DNA of 6,334 nt, from assembly GCA_035701505.1 (NCBI GenBank), contig DASSSA010000036.1:1-6334 (forward strand), read 5' to 3'. The notes under the pieces were generated by a model, which saw only the letters and a list, made by a program, of their open reading frames with translations, had not been told where the DNA came from and did not search any database. Positions within the stretch are counted from its first letter, which is position 1. Each line of letters begins with the position of its first letter. The position numbers and the translations under genes are program-made. Positions 1-5,739 of this stretch are shown one piece after another. This stretch comes from AC-69 sp035701505. Lineage in GTDB: Bacteria > Actinomycetota > UBA4738 > HRBIN12.

Positions 1-4
1 GAGA

Positions 5-24
5 GGGCGGCCGCTTGGCCGCCT
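5..24 (-). terminator. GC hairpin at window edge, possible weak terminator
   Basis: An inverted repeat with a 7-bp perfect stem (GGCGGCC at 6-12, GGCCGCC at 17-23), one flanking G-U pair and a 4-base loop. On the - strand it lies about 40 bases after the stop of the possible small membrane ORF and is followed by CTCTC at the window edge. That tail is only partly T-rich and is cut off, so the terminator role is a guess. The hairpin itself is certain. Confidence 0.3.
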
Positions 25-64
25 CGTCTACTCGCTGAGGTTGCCGGAGCGGCGCGTTGACTTC

Positions 65-163
65 CTATCGGAGGGTCGTCGCGATCGCCGCTGCCAGCGC
101 CGCGATCACGGCGATGACAGCCACCGTTGCCGTGACCGTGATCCACCTCGGGACCCTTGCCAT
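65..163 (-). CDS. possible 32-residue single-span membrane peptide
   Basis: A short ATG-to-TAG reading frame of 33 codons. The peptide begins MARVPRW and continues with about 23 residues made almost only of Ile, Val, Ala, Thr and Leu, ending in TTLR. This gives a basic N-terminus, one hydrophobic span and a basic last residue, the layout of a small inner-membrane protein. Third codon positions are about 84% G or C by hand count, which fits genes in GC-rich DNA. It starts 45 bases past the terminator tail of the large surface-protein gene on the same strand, so it would need its own promoter or readthrough. I see no good promoter, and the only Shine-Dalgarno-like bases (AGGG) are about 13 bases from the ATG, which is weak. 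No family is recognised. It could be chance: GC-rich DNA readily gives Ala/Val/Thr frames. Confidence 0.35.
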   Translation of the reverse strand: MARVPRWITVTATVAVIAVIAALAAAIATTLR

Positions 164-208
164 GACCGCACACGTACCCTGACACGAATCAGAGACCGGG
201 TCGATCCC

Positions 209-244
209 GAAAGAGAAAGGGGCCGGTCTTGTGACCGGCCCCTT
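209..244 (-). terminator. intrinsic terminator of the large surface-protein gene
   Basis: A perfect 10-bp stem (GGGGCCGGTC at 219-228, GACCGGCCCC at 233-242) with a 4-base loop extends to 12 bp through two A-T pairs (217-218 with 243-244). Read on the - strand it is followed by TCTCTTTC, a T-rich tail, and it begins 18 bases after the TAG of the large gene. This is a textbook rho-independent terminator. On the + strand the following bases (TTCCCGTT) make a poor tail, so I assign it to the - strand only. Confidence 0.92.
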
Positions 245-262
245 CCCGTTACGCGCTCTCGG

Positions 263-3241
263 CTACCGCTCCCGGAACAGGAAGGACTGTGCCCTGTTGG
301 TCTGCTCCGTCCCGTCACGGCTCGGGATGAAGAAGTACCGGCACGGGGTGGCCCCACCATGGCACGGTGGCTGGCCGATCAGTGCGTCCGATGGCGAGTA
401 CTTCACGCCGAGCACGTAGGTTCCCGTCGGGACGTCCCCTGGCGGGTCGAAGGTGATGACTACCTGGCCACCGGCAATGTTCGTCGTGACGTTGGTGGTG
501 ATCTTGGTGCAGGTGCTGTCCTCGACCCGGTACAGGAACGCCTGATCCTGGTGGACCTGGAAGTCGTTGGTGAGATCTCCGTTGGCGGCGCTGAACCGCT
601 GAACCACGTCGACGACCAGTTGGTCCTGGGACCCGGTGACGTTGTGCGAGGCGTAGAAGAAGAACACGCCGGGGCTCACGTTATTGATCAAGCCGCCCTG
701 GAGACCGTAGGTGAGCTCGGTCAGCGGCGGGACCGCGTTCCCCGTCTGGGTGATGAACTCCTCGCACGTCGTTGCGGTGTGCGCTAGCTGAGCCAGCTCA
801 CGCTCGATCCTCACAGAGTGGTCGTCGTTGTCGGTGATGTCGTTGGGGAACCCCGCCGGGTGGTAATGGACGGTCACCACGTTCACCAACGGGTCTGGGT
901 CGCTTGCCTGGACCGTGTAGCTCTTGCTGAAGTTGCACGAGCCGTTGGGCGGGAGCGTGCCGCATCCGGCGGTGGTCGCCTCGGGCGTCAGGTTACCGAT
1001 GACGGTGTCCGTCACGCTGTCTAGCACCAGGTTGGGGCTGTCGCCGGACGAGGTGTTGTTGATCACGAACGTGTAGGTGATCGTGTCACCCACGTGCGCC
1101 GACGACGGACCGCCCTTGATCACTTCCACCGACGGGGTGAACAGGTTCACCGAGTGGGAGGCTGTCTCCGGCCCGATGACGTTGCCGAACCCGTCCACGG
1201 TGCACGTCACCGAGGCCGTGTTCACCAGGGGATCTGGGTCACCCGGCAGAACCACTCGGGAGGCGTTGGTCACATCCTGTGCCCCGGAAGCCAGATTGAC
1301 CGGCTTGCTGATGCCCAGGAGCGCGTCGGTGATGGCGCAGGTCAGGTTGGGGCTGTCCGGGGAGGAGGTGTTGGTGACGGTGATCGTGTAGTGGACCTCG
1401 TCACCGACCTTGGACAGCTCGTCGCCTGTCTTGTCGATGGTCACGCTCGGCTGGAACAGGTTCACCGAGTGGTCGTCCGAGGCGGTGATGTCGTTGGGGA
1501 ACCCGGTCGGGTGGTAGTGCGCAGTGGCCGTGTTGACCAACGGATCTGGGTCGCCCGCCTGCACCGTACGGGTGAAGTCGTGCGACTCACACTGGCCGGA
1601 GGCAAGCGAGGCGCCGAACGCGGCGTCCACGCCCCCGATCAGGCTGTCCGTGACGGTGTCCTTGACCAGGTCCGGCGTGTCCGCCGAGCTGGTGTTGCAC
1701 ACCTTGATCGTGTAATTGACCTCATCGCCAACCTTGGACAGGGTGTCCCCGGTCTTGGTGACCGTGATCGACGGCTGGAACAGGTTCACCGAGTGGTCGT
1801 CGAAATCGCTGACGGCGATCCCACTCAGGTCGGACTTGCCCCGGTAGACCACGGTTACCGTGTTGGGCAGGGGGTCGGGGTCGCTGGCCAGCACCGTGCG
1901 GTTGAGCGTGATCGTACACGACGCGCCCGGGAGGAGAGTGGCGCCGCAGGTGTTGCTCTGGACATAAGGATTGGCCAGGTTGTCGACGCCGTTGACCGTG
2001 ATGCTGCCGAGCAGCGTGTCGGTGATGTCGTCCTTGTAGAGCGTCAGGGCCTTCGTGTTCTCGATCGTGACGGTGTAATCCACGGCGTCGCCGACCTTGG
2101 ACAGCTCGTCGCCGGTCTTCGTCACGTTGATCCCGCAGAGGTTGAAGTTGCCGGTCACGAAGTCCTTCAGCCTCGCGTCGAACGGCGTTGAGGTCCGCGT
2201 CTCGGCGAGGAAGCCGGTGAAGCAGCCGGCATCCGGGACTAGTCGGGTGATGTTGATCCCGCCCTCGTAGAAGCTCCCCTGCGGAAAAGTGCCCGATGCG
2301 CCGGACTTCGGTGTGTAGGGCCATGGCGATGGCGTATTGCCCTGGTTCACCGTCGCGCACGCCGGGTCATCGCCAAGACCAGGAGTGAGACAGTCCTGGG
2401 CGCTGAAGAGCAGATTAAGGGGGCCGTGGGAGCCACCCGACCCTACCCACTTGAAGACGGAGATGCTGGAGATGACGCCGCCTTGGCTGAAGTTGCTCTG
2501 CACTAGGATGTCGCCGACGGTGTGCACGCCGCTGAATAGGAAGCCGCCCCCACTGGGGGTGTTGGTCAAACCGATCTGGTCCTGGAGGAACCAGAAGCCC
2601 ACCTGGGCAGACCCGTTGTTAGCGAAACGGTCCAGCCCATGGTAGATGATCAGGTCGCCGACGTTGTTCTGGCCAGTGTCCTTCGTGTTGACGTAGGCAG
2701 CCGCGTAGGCGTTGGTGATGTCGTCCTTGTCGAGCGGCTCGCCAGCCTTCCAGAGCCACTGACTGATGTCGTTGTTGTCCTTTGAGCCGCCCCCCTGGAA
2801 CTGATTTCCAGGACTGGAGATGTCATCGAGGATGCCCGTGAACGCTTCGGCGCTCCCACCCCCCCCGTGGAGTGTGCTCCAGTCCTCGCCCAGTGTTGCT
2901 GGGTTGTCGACGGCGTTGCGGTCGAGCTCGAACAGGTCGAGGTCGTGGACGGCGAACGCCTGGCTACCGAAGATGAGAGAGGCCATCAACACAACGAAGC
3001 CGAACGACGTCCGGAGGGCCCAACTCCGACGCTTCGCGCGACGATTGCGTGGCCGCGCTACCTCAGTTCTCGCCGGACCGGGGCCGAACGACCACCGGTC
3101 GTTCGGACGACCGGGATGATCGTTAGTGGTTCCGAAGATGCGCTCGTGGGACGCCAGGAGGTGCCGTTCGCGCTCTCGCCGCCGAGGCCCCTTAGAATCG
3201 CCCCTCTCAGCCGATCCGAAACCCTGGTCAAGGTCGCTCAT
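263..3241 (-). CDS. large exported surface protein with four DUF11/DUF7507-like repeats
   Basis: A 992-residue protein, probably exposed on the cell surface; its function is unknown. Residues 1-76 are hydrophilic and Arg-rich (RRRERER near 20, RPRNRRAKRR at 63-72). One hydrophobic segment follows (about 77-97) and ends SQAFA, a possible signal-peptidase site after Ala97; otherwise it is an N-terminal membrane anchor. Residues 98-365 form a Gly/Asp/Asn-rich domain with GGGSKDNNDIS, DKDDITNAYAAAY and DRFANNGSAQVGFWF, a pattern I associate with uncharacterised actinobacterial surface proteins. Residues 371-811 hold four beta-sandwich repeats. Residues 812-992 are a further beta-rich domain of no known family. 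No LPXTG motif or C-terminal membrane segment is present. The predicted exported part has 16 Cys, an even number, which suits disulfides. The ATG is supported by AGGAGG 9 bases upstream and a promoter just before it. A secreted adhesin or surface-layer component is possible but unproven. Confidence 0.93.
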   Translation of the reverse strand: MSDLDQGFGSAERGDSKGPRRRERERHLLASHERIFGTTNDHPGRPNDRWSFGPGPARTEVARPRNRRAKRRSWALRTSFGFVVLMASLIFGSQAFAVHDLDLFELDRNAVDNPATLGEDWSTLHGGGGSAEAFTGILDDISSPGNQFQGGGSKDNNDISQWLWKAGEPLDKDDITNAYAAAYVNTKDTGQNNVGDLIIYHGLDRFANNGSAQVGFWFLQDQIGLTNTPSGGGFLFSGVHTVGDILVQSNFSQGGVISSISVFKWVGSGGSHGPLNLLFSAQDCLTPGLGDDPACATVNQGNTPSPWPYTPKSGASGTFPQGSFYEGGINITRLVPDAGCFTGFLAETRTSTPFDARLKDFVTGNFNLCGINVTKTGDELSKVGDAVDYTVTIENTKALTLYKDDITDTLLGSITVNGVDNLANPYVQSNTCGATLLPGASCTITLNRTVLASDPDPLPNTVTVVYRGKSDLSGIAVSDFDDHSVNLFQPSITVTKTGDTLSKVGDEVNYTIKVCNTSSADTPDLVKDTVTDSLIGGVDAAFGASLASGQCESHDFTRTVQAGDPDPLVNTATAHYHPTGFPNDITASDDHSVNLFQPSVTIDKTGDELSKVGDEVHYTITVTNTSSPDSPNLTCAITDALLGISKPVNLASGAQDVTNASRVVLPGDPDPLVNTASVTCTVDGFGNVIGPETASHSVNLFTPSVEVIKGGPSSAHVGDTITYTFVINNTSSGDSPNLVLDSVTDTVIGNLTPEATTAGCGTLPPNGSCNFSKSYTVQASDPDPLVNVVTVHYHPAGFPNDITDNDDHSVRIERELAQLAHTATTCEEFITQTGNAVPPLTELTYGLQGGLINNVSPGVFFFYASHNVTGSQDQLVVDVVQRFSAANGDLTNDFQVHQDQAFLYRVEDSTCTKITTNVTTNIAGGQVVITFDPPGDVPTGTYVLGVKYSPSDALIGQPPCHGGATPCRYFFIPSRDGTEQTNRAQSFLFRER
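809..2131 (-). repeat. four tandem DUF11/DUF7507-like domain repeats
   Basis: Residues 371-811 of the surface protein consist of four copies, starting near residues 371, 492, 600 and 705 (spacings 121, 108 and 105). Each opens with a strand such as VTKTGDELSKVGDxVxYT, then an (N)NTSS turn, a central DxxTDxLIG strand, a conserved DPDPLxN turn (residues 454, 564, 668, 781) and a closing HSVNLF or HSVR strand. This matches the 'conserved repeat domain' pattern of DUF11 and DUF7507 Ig-like modules, which usually act as spacers in surface proteins. Copies 1 and 4 carry a close Cys pair (432/442 and 760/769); copies 2 and 3 have wider pairs (515/551 and 635/680). Copy 4 has lost the TGDELSK motif (it reads KGGPSSAHVGD). 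The DNA is also repetitive: a 19-base stretch recurs exactly at 1139-1157, 1454-1472 and 1778-1796. Confidence 0.88.
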
Positions 3242-3250
3242 TTAGTAGTC

Positions 3251-3256
3251 CCTCCT
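3251..3256 (-). promoter_or_regulatory. Shine-Dalgarno site of the large surface-protein gene
   Basis: On the - strand these bases read AGGAGG, 9 bases before the ATG at 3241. This strong site fixes the start codon, and therefore supports the unusually long Arg-rich N-terminus ahead of the hydrophobic segment. Confidence 0.85.
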
Positions 3257-3269
3257 GCTCGAGAGCGAG

Positions 3270-3298
3270 TGAATACGCCCTAGGTCCCTAGGGTGCAA
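3270..3298 (-). promoter_or_regulatory. sigma-70-type promoter of the surface-protein gene with operator-like spacer
   Basis: On the - strand, TTGCAC (3298-3293) is followed after exactly 17 bp by TATTCA (3275-3270), a good housekeeping -35/-10 pair. Transcription would start near 3263, giving a leader of about 20 bases that just includes the AGGAGG site. The spacer is almost filled by two tandem 8-base units (+ strand CCCTAGGT at 3278-3285, CCCTAGGG at 3286-3293), each centred on the palindrome CCTAGG. Such symmetry between -35 and -10 suggests a repressor or activator site, but this is inferred from pattern only. Confidence 0.7.
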
Positions 3299-3454
3299 CC
3301 CTGAAGTACGTAAGCCAAGCTGTCATCACCCATTTGGGGGAGAGGCCCGGGTTGGGCGGGACTAGTTGGAGCGCCAGGTCTCGCCCACGGTGGCGTTTCC
3401 GGAGGGATCCTAGCTGCGGGTTTGTGAGTGTTCCCCGGTCGAGGGGTCTGGCGA

Positions 3455-3484
3455 TGGACGAATCGAGCGAGGCCCCCGTATACT
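3455..3484 (+). promoter_or_regulatory. promoter of the infA-rpmJ-rpsM-rpsK-rpoA-rplQ-truA operon
   Basis: TGGACG (3455-3460) and TATACT (3479-3484) are separated by 18 bp. The -10 is one base from TATAAT and stands out in this GC-rich DNA; the -35 matches TTGACA at four of six positions. Transcription would begin near 3491, giving an infA leader of about 80 bases that includes a small GC hairpin (CCCC 3495-3498 with GGGG 3503-3506). Because no ribosomal protein gene lies upstream on this strand, this is probably the main promoter of the operon. Confidence 0.75.
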
Positions 3485-3569
3485 GACTGCCTGTCCCCGT
3501 CCGGGGGCGGTTTCGGCTCGTCCGTGGGGGGATGGGGCCCGTCCGGCGACGAGGAACACTTGGGAGAGC

Positions 3570-3788
3570 TTGCCGAAGAAGGACGCTATCGAGGTCGAGG
3601 GAACGGTCACCGAGCCACTCCCCAACGCCATGTTCCGGGTGCAACTCGAAAACGGGCACAACGTTCTGGCTCACATCTCGGGAAAGATGCGGATGCACTA
3701 CATCCGGATCCTCCCAGGGGACCGGGTGCTGGTTGAGCTGTCGCCATACGACCTGACGCGCGGCAGGATCGTGTACCGCTACAAGTGA
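3570..3788 (+). CDS. infA: translation initiation factor IF-1
   Basis: IF-1 binds the A site of the 30S ribosomal subunit and helps IF-2 and IF-3 select the initiator tRNA. The 72-residue product has the standard bacterial length and is a single S1-like OB fold. It starts MPKKDAIEVEGTV and carries the hallmark stretches NGHNVLAHISGKMRMHYIRI and SPYDLTRGRIVYRYK. The start codon is TTG, fixed by homology: family members begin M-(P/A)-K-K-D, and no in-frame ATG lies just upstream. The nearest Shine-Dalgarno bases, GGGAGAG (3562-3568), sit unusually close to the TTG, so initiation may be weak or tuned. It is the first gene of the operon, with rpmJ following after 16 bases. Identity is secure; only start efficiency is uncertain. 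Confidence 0.98.
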   Translation: MPKKDAIEVEGTVTEPLPNAMFRVQLENGHNVLAHISGKMRMHYIRILPGDRVLVELSPYDLTRGRIVYRYK

Positions 3789-3804
3789 GGGAGAGGTTCG
3801 GACG

Positions 3805-3918
3805 ATGAAGGTGCGGCCGTCGGTGAAGAAGATGTGTGAGCGGTGCAAGATCATCCGCCGCCATGGCCGGGTCCGGGTCATCTGCACGAACCCCCGGCAC
3901 AAGCAGCGGCAGGGGTAG
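3805..3918 (+). CDS. rpmJ: 50S ribosomal protein L36
   Basis: A 37-residue protein of the large ribosomal subunit, beginning MKVRPSVKKMCERCK and ending NPRHKQRQG. It is the zinc-ribbon form: Cys11, Cys14, Cys27 and His32 make the usual C-x2-C-x12-C-x4-H site. Length and sequence match the canonical family. It lies 16 bases after infA, the usual order, with a GGGAGAGG ribosome site (3789-3796) before the ATG. Its TAG stop overlaps the AGGAGG site of rpsM, so the two are probably translationally coupled. No zinc-free L36 copy is seen in this window. Confidence 0.97.
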   Translation: MKVRPSVKKMCERCKIIRRHGRVRVICTNPRHKQRQG

Positions 3919-3930
3919 GAGGGAGTCCGA

Positions 3931-4320
3931 GTGGCACGGATCGCAGGCGTCGACCTTCCCCGCGACAAGCGGGTGGACATCGCCCTTCGCTACATCTACG
4001 GGATCGGTCCGACCCGTGCCTTCCAGATCGTGAAGGGGACGGGCGTCGAGGGGGGACGGAAGGTTCGCGACCTCTCCGAGGAGGAGGTGGCTCGCATCCG
4101 CGAGTTCATCGACCGCACGTTCAAGGTCGAGGGGGACCTCCGCCGGGAAGTGGCGCAGGACATCAAGCGCAAGATCGAGATCGGCGCCTACCAGGGCATC
4201 CGGCACCGCCGGAGCCTCCCCGTCCACGGGCAGCGGACGCACACGAACGCCCGGACCCGCAAGGGGCCGAAGAAGACCGTCCCCGGCAGGAAGAAGCCGG
4301 CCGCCGGGAAGAAGGGCTAG
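3931..4320 (+). CDS. rpsM: 30S ribosomal protein S13
   Basis: S13 sits in the head of the small ribosomal subunit, contacting P-site tRNA and the bridges to the large subunit. The 129-residue product starts MARIAGVDLPRDKRV, has the helix-two-turn-helix motif IYGIGPTRA (22-30), and the conserved basic stretch RHRRSLPVHGQRTHTNAR (91-108). It ends in a Lys-rich tail (KGPKKTVPGRKKPAAGKKG) of the kind that reaches tRNA. The start is GTG, with AGGAGG (3917-3922) 8 bases upstream inside the end of rpmJ. Only 3 bases separate its stop from the rpsK ATG. Sequence and length are typical. Confidence 0.98.
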   Translation: MARIAGVDLPRDKRVDIALRYIYGIGPTRAFQIVKGTGVEGGRKVRDLSEEEVARIREFIDRTFKVEGDLRREVAQDIKRKIEIGAYQGIRHRRSLPVHGQRTHTNARTRKGPKKTVPGRKKPAAGKKG

Positions 4321-4323
4321 GCC

Positions 4324-4716
4324 ATGGCGAAGCCCAAGGCCAAGAAGACCAGGAAGAAGGAGAAGAAGAACGTCGTCCACGGCCAGGCGCACATCAAGTC
4401 GACGTTCAACAACACCATCGTCACCATCACCGACCTTCAGGGCAACACCCTCTCGTGGGCCAGCGCGGGCAACGTCGGGTTCAAGGGATCCCGCAAGTCC
4501 ACCCCGTTCGCCGCCCAGCTCGCGGCGGAGGCAGCGGCGAGGAAGGCCCAGGAACACGGGCTGCAGAAGGTGGACGTGTTCGTGAAGGGCCCCGGCTCCG
4601 GCCGCGAGACGGCCATCCGCTCGCTCGCGGCGACCGGTCTGGAGGTCGCCGGTATCCAGGACGTCACGCCGGTTCCCCACAACGGGTGCCGGCCCAAGAA
4701 GCGCCGGCGCGTGTAG
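4324..4716 (+). CDS. rpsK: 30S ribosomal protein S11
   Basis: S11 lies on the platform of the small subunit near the 3' end of 16S rRNA and the E site. The 130-residue product has a Lys-rich start (MAKPKAKKTRKKEKKNV), the core HIKSTFNNTIVTITD (23-37), GFKGSRKSTPFAAQ (52-65), the rRNA-binding GPGSGRETAIRSL (89-101) and the invariant PVPHNGCRPKKRRRV end (116-130). It begins 3 bases after the rpsM stop. No strong Shine-Dalgarno site is present (GAAGGGC inside rpsM is the best), so coupling to rpsM translation is likely. In many actinobacteria rpsD follows; here an 88-base gap leads straight to rpoA. Confidence 0.98.
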   Translation: MAKPKAKKTRKKEKKNVVHGQAHIKSTFNNTIVTITDLQGNTLSWASAGNVGFKGSRKSTPFAAQLAAEAAARKAQEHGLQKVDVFVKGPGSGRETAIRSLAATGLEVAGIQDVTPVPHNGCRPKKRRRV

Positions 4717-4733
4717 CGCCGGGTGCGAAAGAC

Positions 4734-4756
4734 CGGCCCGCCTGTCGAGCGGGCCG
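4734..4756 (+). promoter_or_regulatory. perfect hairpin in the rpsK-rpoA gap
   Basis: CGGCCCGC (4734-4741) and GCGGGCCG (4749-4756) form an uninterrupted 8-bp GC stem with a 7-base loop, starting 17 bases after the rpsK stop. The bases after it (TGATCGGCGG) are not T-rich, so it is not a normal terminator. It could be an RNA processing or 3'-end-stabilising structure, a partial attenuator, or part of a translational control element for rpoA. It lies in the only sizeable gap in the operon. The structure is seen; its role is inferred. Confidence 0.5.
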
Positions 4757-4789
4757 TGATCGGCGGGGAGGAATGGATGATCCCCTGCC

Positions 4790-4797
4790 GGAGGAGG
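4790..4797 (+). promoter_or_regulatory. strong Shine-Dalgarno site deciding the rpoA GTG start
   Basis: GGAGGAGG lies 7 bases before GTG at 4805 and is the best ribosome site in the operon. It supports this GTG as the rpoA start; the ATG at 4773 is in another frame and the ATG at 4777 opens only a 7-codon frame. Confidence 0.85.
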
Positions 4798-4804
4798 TAG
4801 TCAG

Positions 4805-5734
4805 GTGTTCATCGTCGCAAGGCCACAGATCCAGGAGGAGAGCGTCAGCCCGACGCGCTCCCGGTTCTCCATCGAGCCCCTCGAGCCGGGGTTCGGCTAC
4901 ACCGTCGGGAACTCTCTCCGACGCACGCTGCTGTCATCGATCCCGGGGGCGGCCATCTCGTCCGTCCGGATCGAGGGCGTGCTCCACGAGTTCTCGACCA
5001 TCCCCAAGGTCACGGAGGACGTGACCGACATCATCCTCAATCTGAAGGAGCTCGTGATCCGGACCGACGTCGAGGAGCCGGTCACCATGTACCTCAAGGC
5101 CAAGGGCCCGGGCGAGGTCACGGCCGGGGACGTCTCACCGCCCGCCGGCGTGGACATCCTCAACACCGACCTGCACGTGGCCACTCTGGCCAAGGGCGGG
5201 AGCCTGGAGATCGAGATGGTGGTGGAGCGGGGCGTCGGCTATCGCCCGGCCGAGCGGAACAAGAAGCCGCGGGACCCGATCGGAGTCATCCCCGTGGACT
5301 CGATCTTCTCGCCGGTCCACAAGGTCTCCTACACGGTCGAGAACACCCGGGTGGAGCAGATGACCGACCGGGATCGGCTCGTACTCGACGTGGAGACCGA
5401 CGGCTCGATCAGCCCCCGCGAGGCGGTGGCCTCGGCCGGCGGCACGCTCCTCGAGCTCGTGCAGCTGTTCTCCGACCTGGCCGAGGCTCCGAGCGTGGCC
5501 GTCGGACCGGCGGAGGACGAGTCCGTTCCGTCGGACTATGGGATCACGGTGGAGGAGCTGAACCTGTCGGTGCGGTCCTACAACTGCCTGAAACGGGAGG
5601 GCATCAACACGGTCGGCGACCTGGTCCAGAAGTCGGAGGCCGAGCTCATGGACATCCGCAACTTCGGCCAGAAGTCGATCGACGAGGTCAAGACCAAGCT
5701 GGCCGAGCTCGGCCTGTCGCTGCGGGAGGAGTAG
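4805..5734 (+). CDS. rpoA: DNA-directed RNA polymerase subunit alpha
   Basis: The alpha subunit dimerises to seed RNA polymerase assembly and contacts promoter UP elements and activators. The 309-residue product has the N-terminal assembly domain (about 1-228), with GYTVGNSLRRTLLSSIPGAA (31-50) holding the conserved Arg39-Arg40 pair and GVLHEFSTIPKVTEDVTDII (58-77). An acidic linker leads to the C-terminal DNA-binding domain (about 247-309). There, Arg257 in LSVRSYNCLKREG corresponds to Escherichia coli Arg265, and NFGQKSIDEVKTKLAELGLS follows. It starts with GTG behind a very strong ribosome site. It lacks the extra tail of E. coli alpha, ending SLREE, as actinobacterial forms often do. rplQ follows after 5 bases, with its ribosome site inside the last rpoA codons. 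Confidence 0.98.
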   Translation: MFIVARPQIQEESVSPTRSRFSIEPLEPGFGYTVGNSLRRTLLSSIPGAAISSVRIEGVLHEFSTIPKVTEDVTDIILNLKELVIRTDVEEPVTMYLKAKGPGEVTAGDVSPPAGVDILNTDLHVATLAKGGSLEIEMVVERGVGYRPAERNKKPRDPIGVIPVDSIFSPVHKVSYTVENTRVEQMTDRDRLVLDVETDGSISPREAVASAGGTLLELVQLFSDLAEAPSVAVGPAEDESVPSDYGITVEELNLSVRSYNCLKREGINTVGDLVQKSEAELMDIRNFGQKSIDEVKTKLAELGLSLREE

Positions 5735-5739
5735 GAACG

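Larger units (their letters stand above)
3242..3569. other. divergent intergenic region between the surface-protein gene and infA
   Basis: These 328 bases hold no convincing gene. They contain the - strand promoter and ribosome site at the left end and the + strand infA promoter plus leader at the right end. The middle (about 3299-3454) has only short inverted repeats, such as CCCA-TT-TGGG at 3329-3338 and GCCC/GGGC at 3345-3357, none strong enough to name. There is no trace of map or adk, which often precede infA in actinobacteria. Frames across this stretch are Arg/Pro/Gly-rich with no recognisable domain. Confidence 0.75.

Noticed and set aside
41..787. 248-codon + strand open frame at the left edge.
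   Set aside because: It reads through the terminator hairpin and lies opposite the C-terminal domain of the surface protein; Asp/Arg-rich low-complexity start and no family resemblance.
809..2131. CRISPR array or tandem DNA repeat array.
   Set aside because: The recurring units are 315-363 bases, diverged, and in frame within a protein; they are domain repeats, not short direct repeats with spacers.
1094..2191. Long + strand open frame (365 codons) opposite the surface protein, with repeated Val/Arg/Gly-rich segments.
   Set aside because: It is the mirror of the DUF11-like repeats on the other strand; its repetition follows theirs, composition is Arg/Val/Gly-biased, and no domain is recognisable.
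3288..3980. 230-codon - strand open frame across the intergenic region and infA.
   Set aside because: It covers the infA promoter, infA and rpmJ on the opposite strand, overlaps the surface-gene promoter, and has no recognisable domain.
3607..4680. 357-codon - strand open frame opposite infA to rpsK.
   Set aside because: Antisense shadow of conserved ribosomal protein genes, rich in Leu/Pro/Arg/Gly with no motif.
4734..4756. Transcription terminator between rpsK and rpoA.
   Set aside because: The stem is perfect but is followed by TGATCGG, without a T tract, and rpoA continues in normal operon order, so it was kept only as a possible regulatory or processing hairpin.
3843..5024. 393-codon + strand open frame running across rpmJ, rpsM, rpsK and the start of rpoA.
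   Set aside because: It is out of frame with four certain genes and is Arg/Pro/Gly/Ser-rich, typical of alternative frames in GC-rich DNA.
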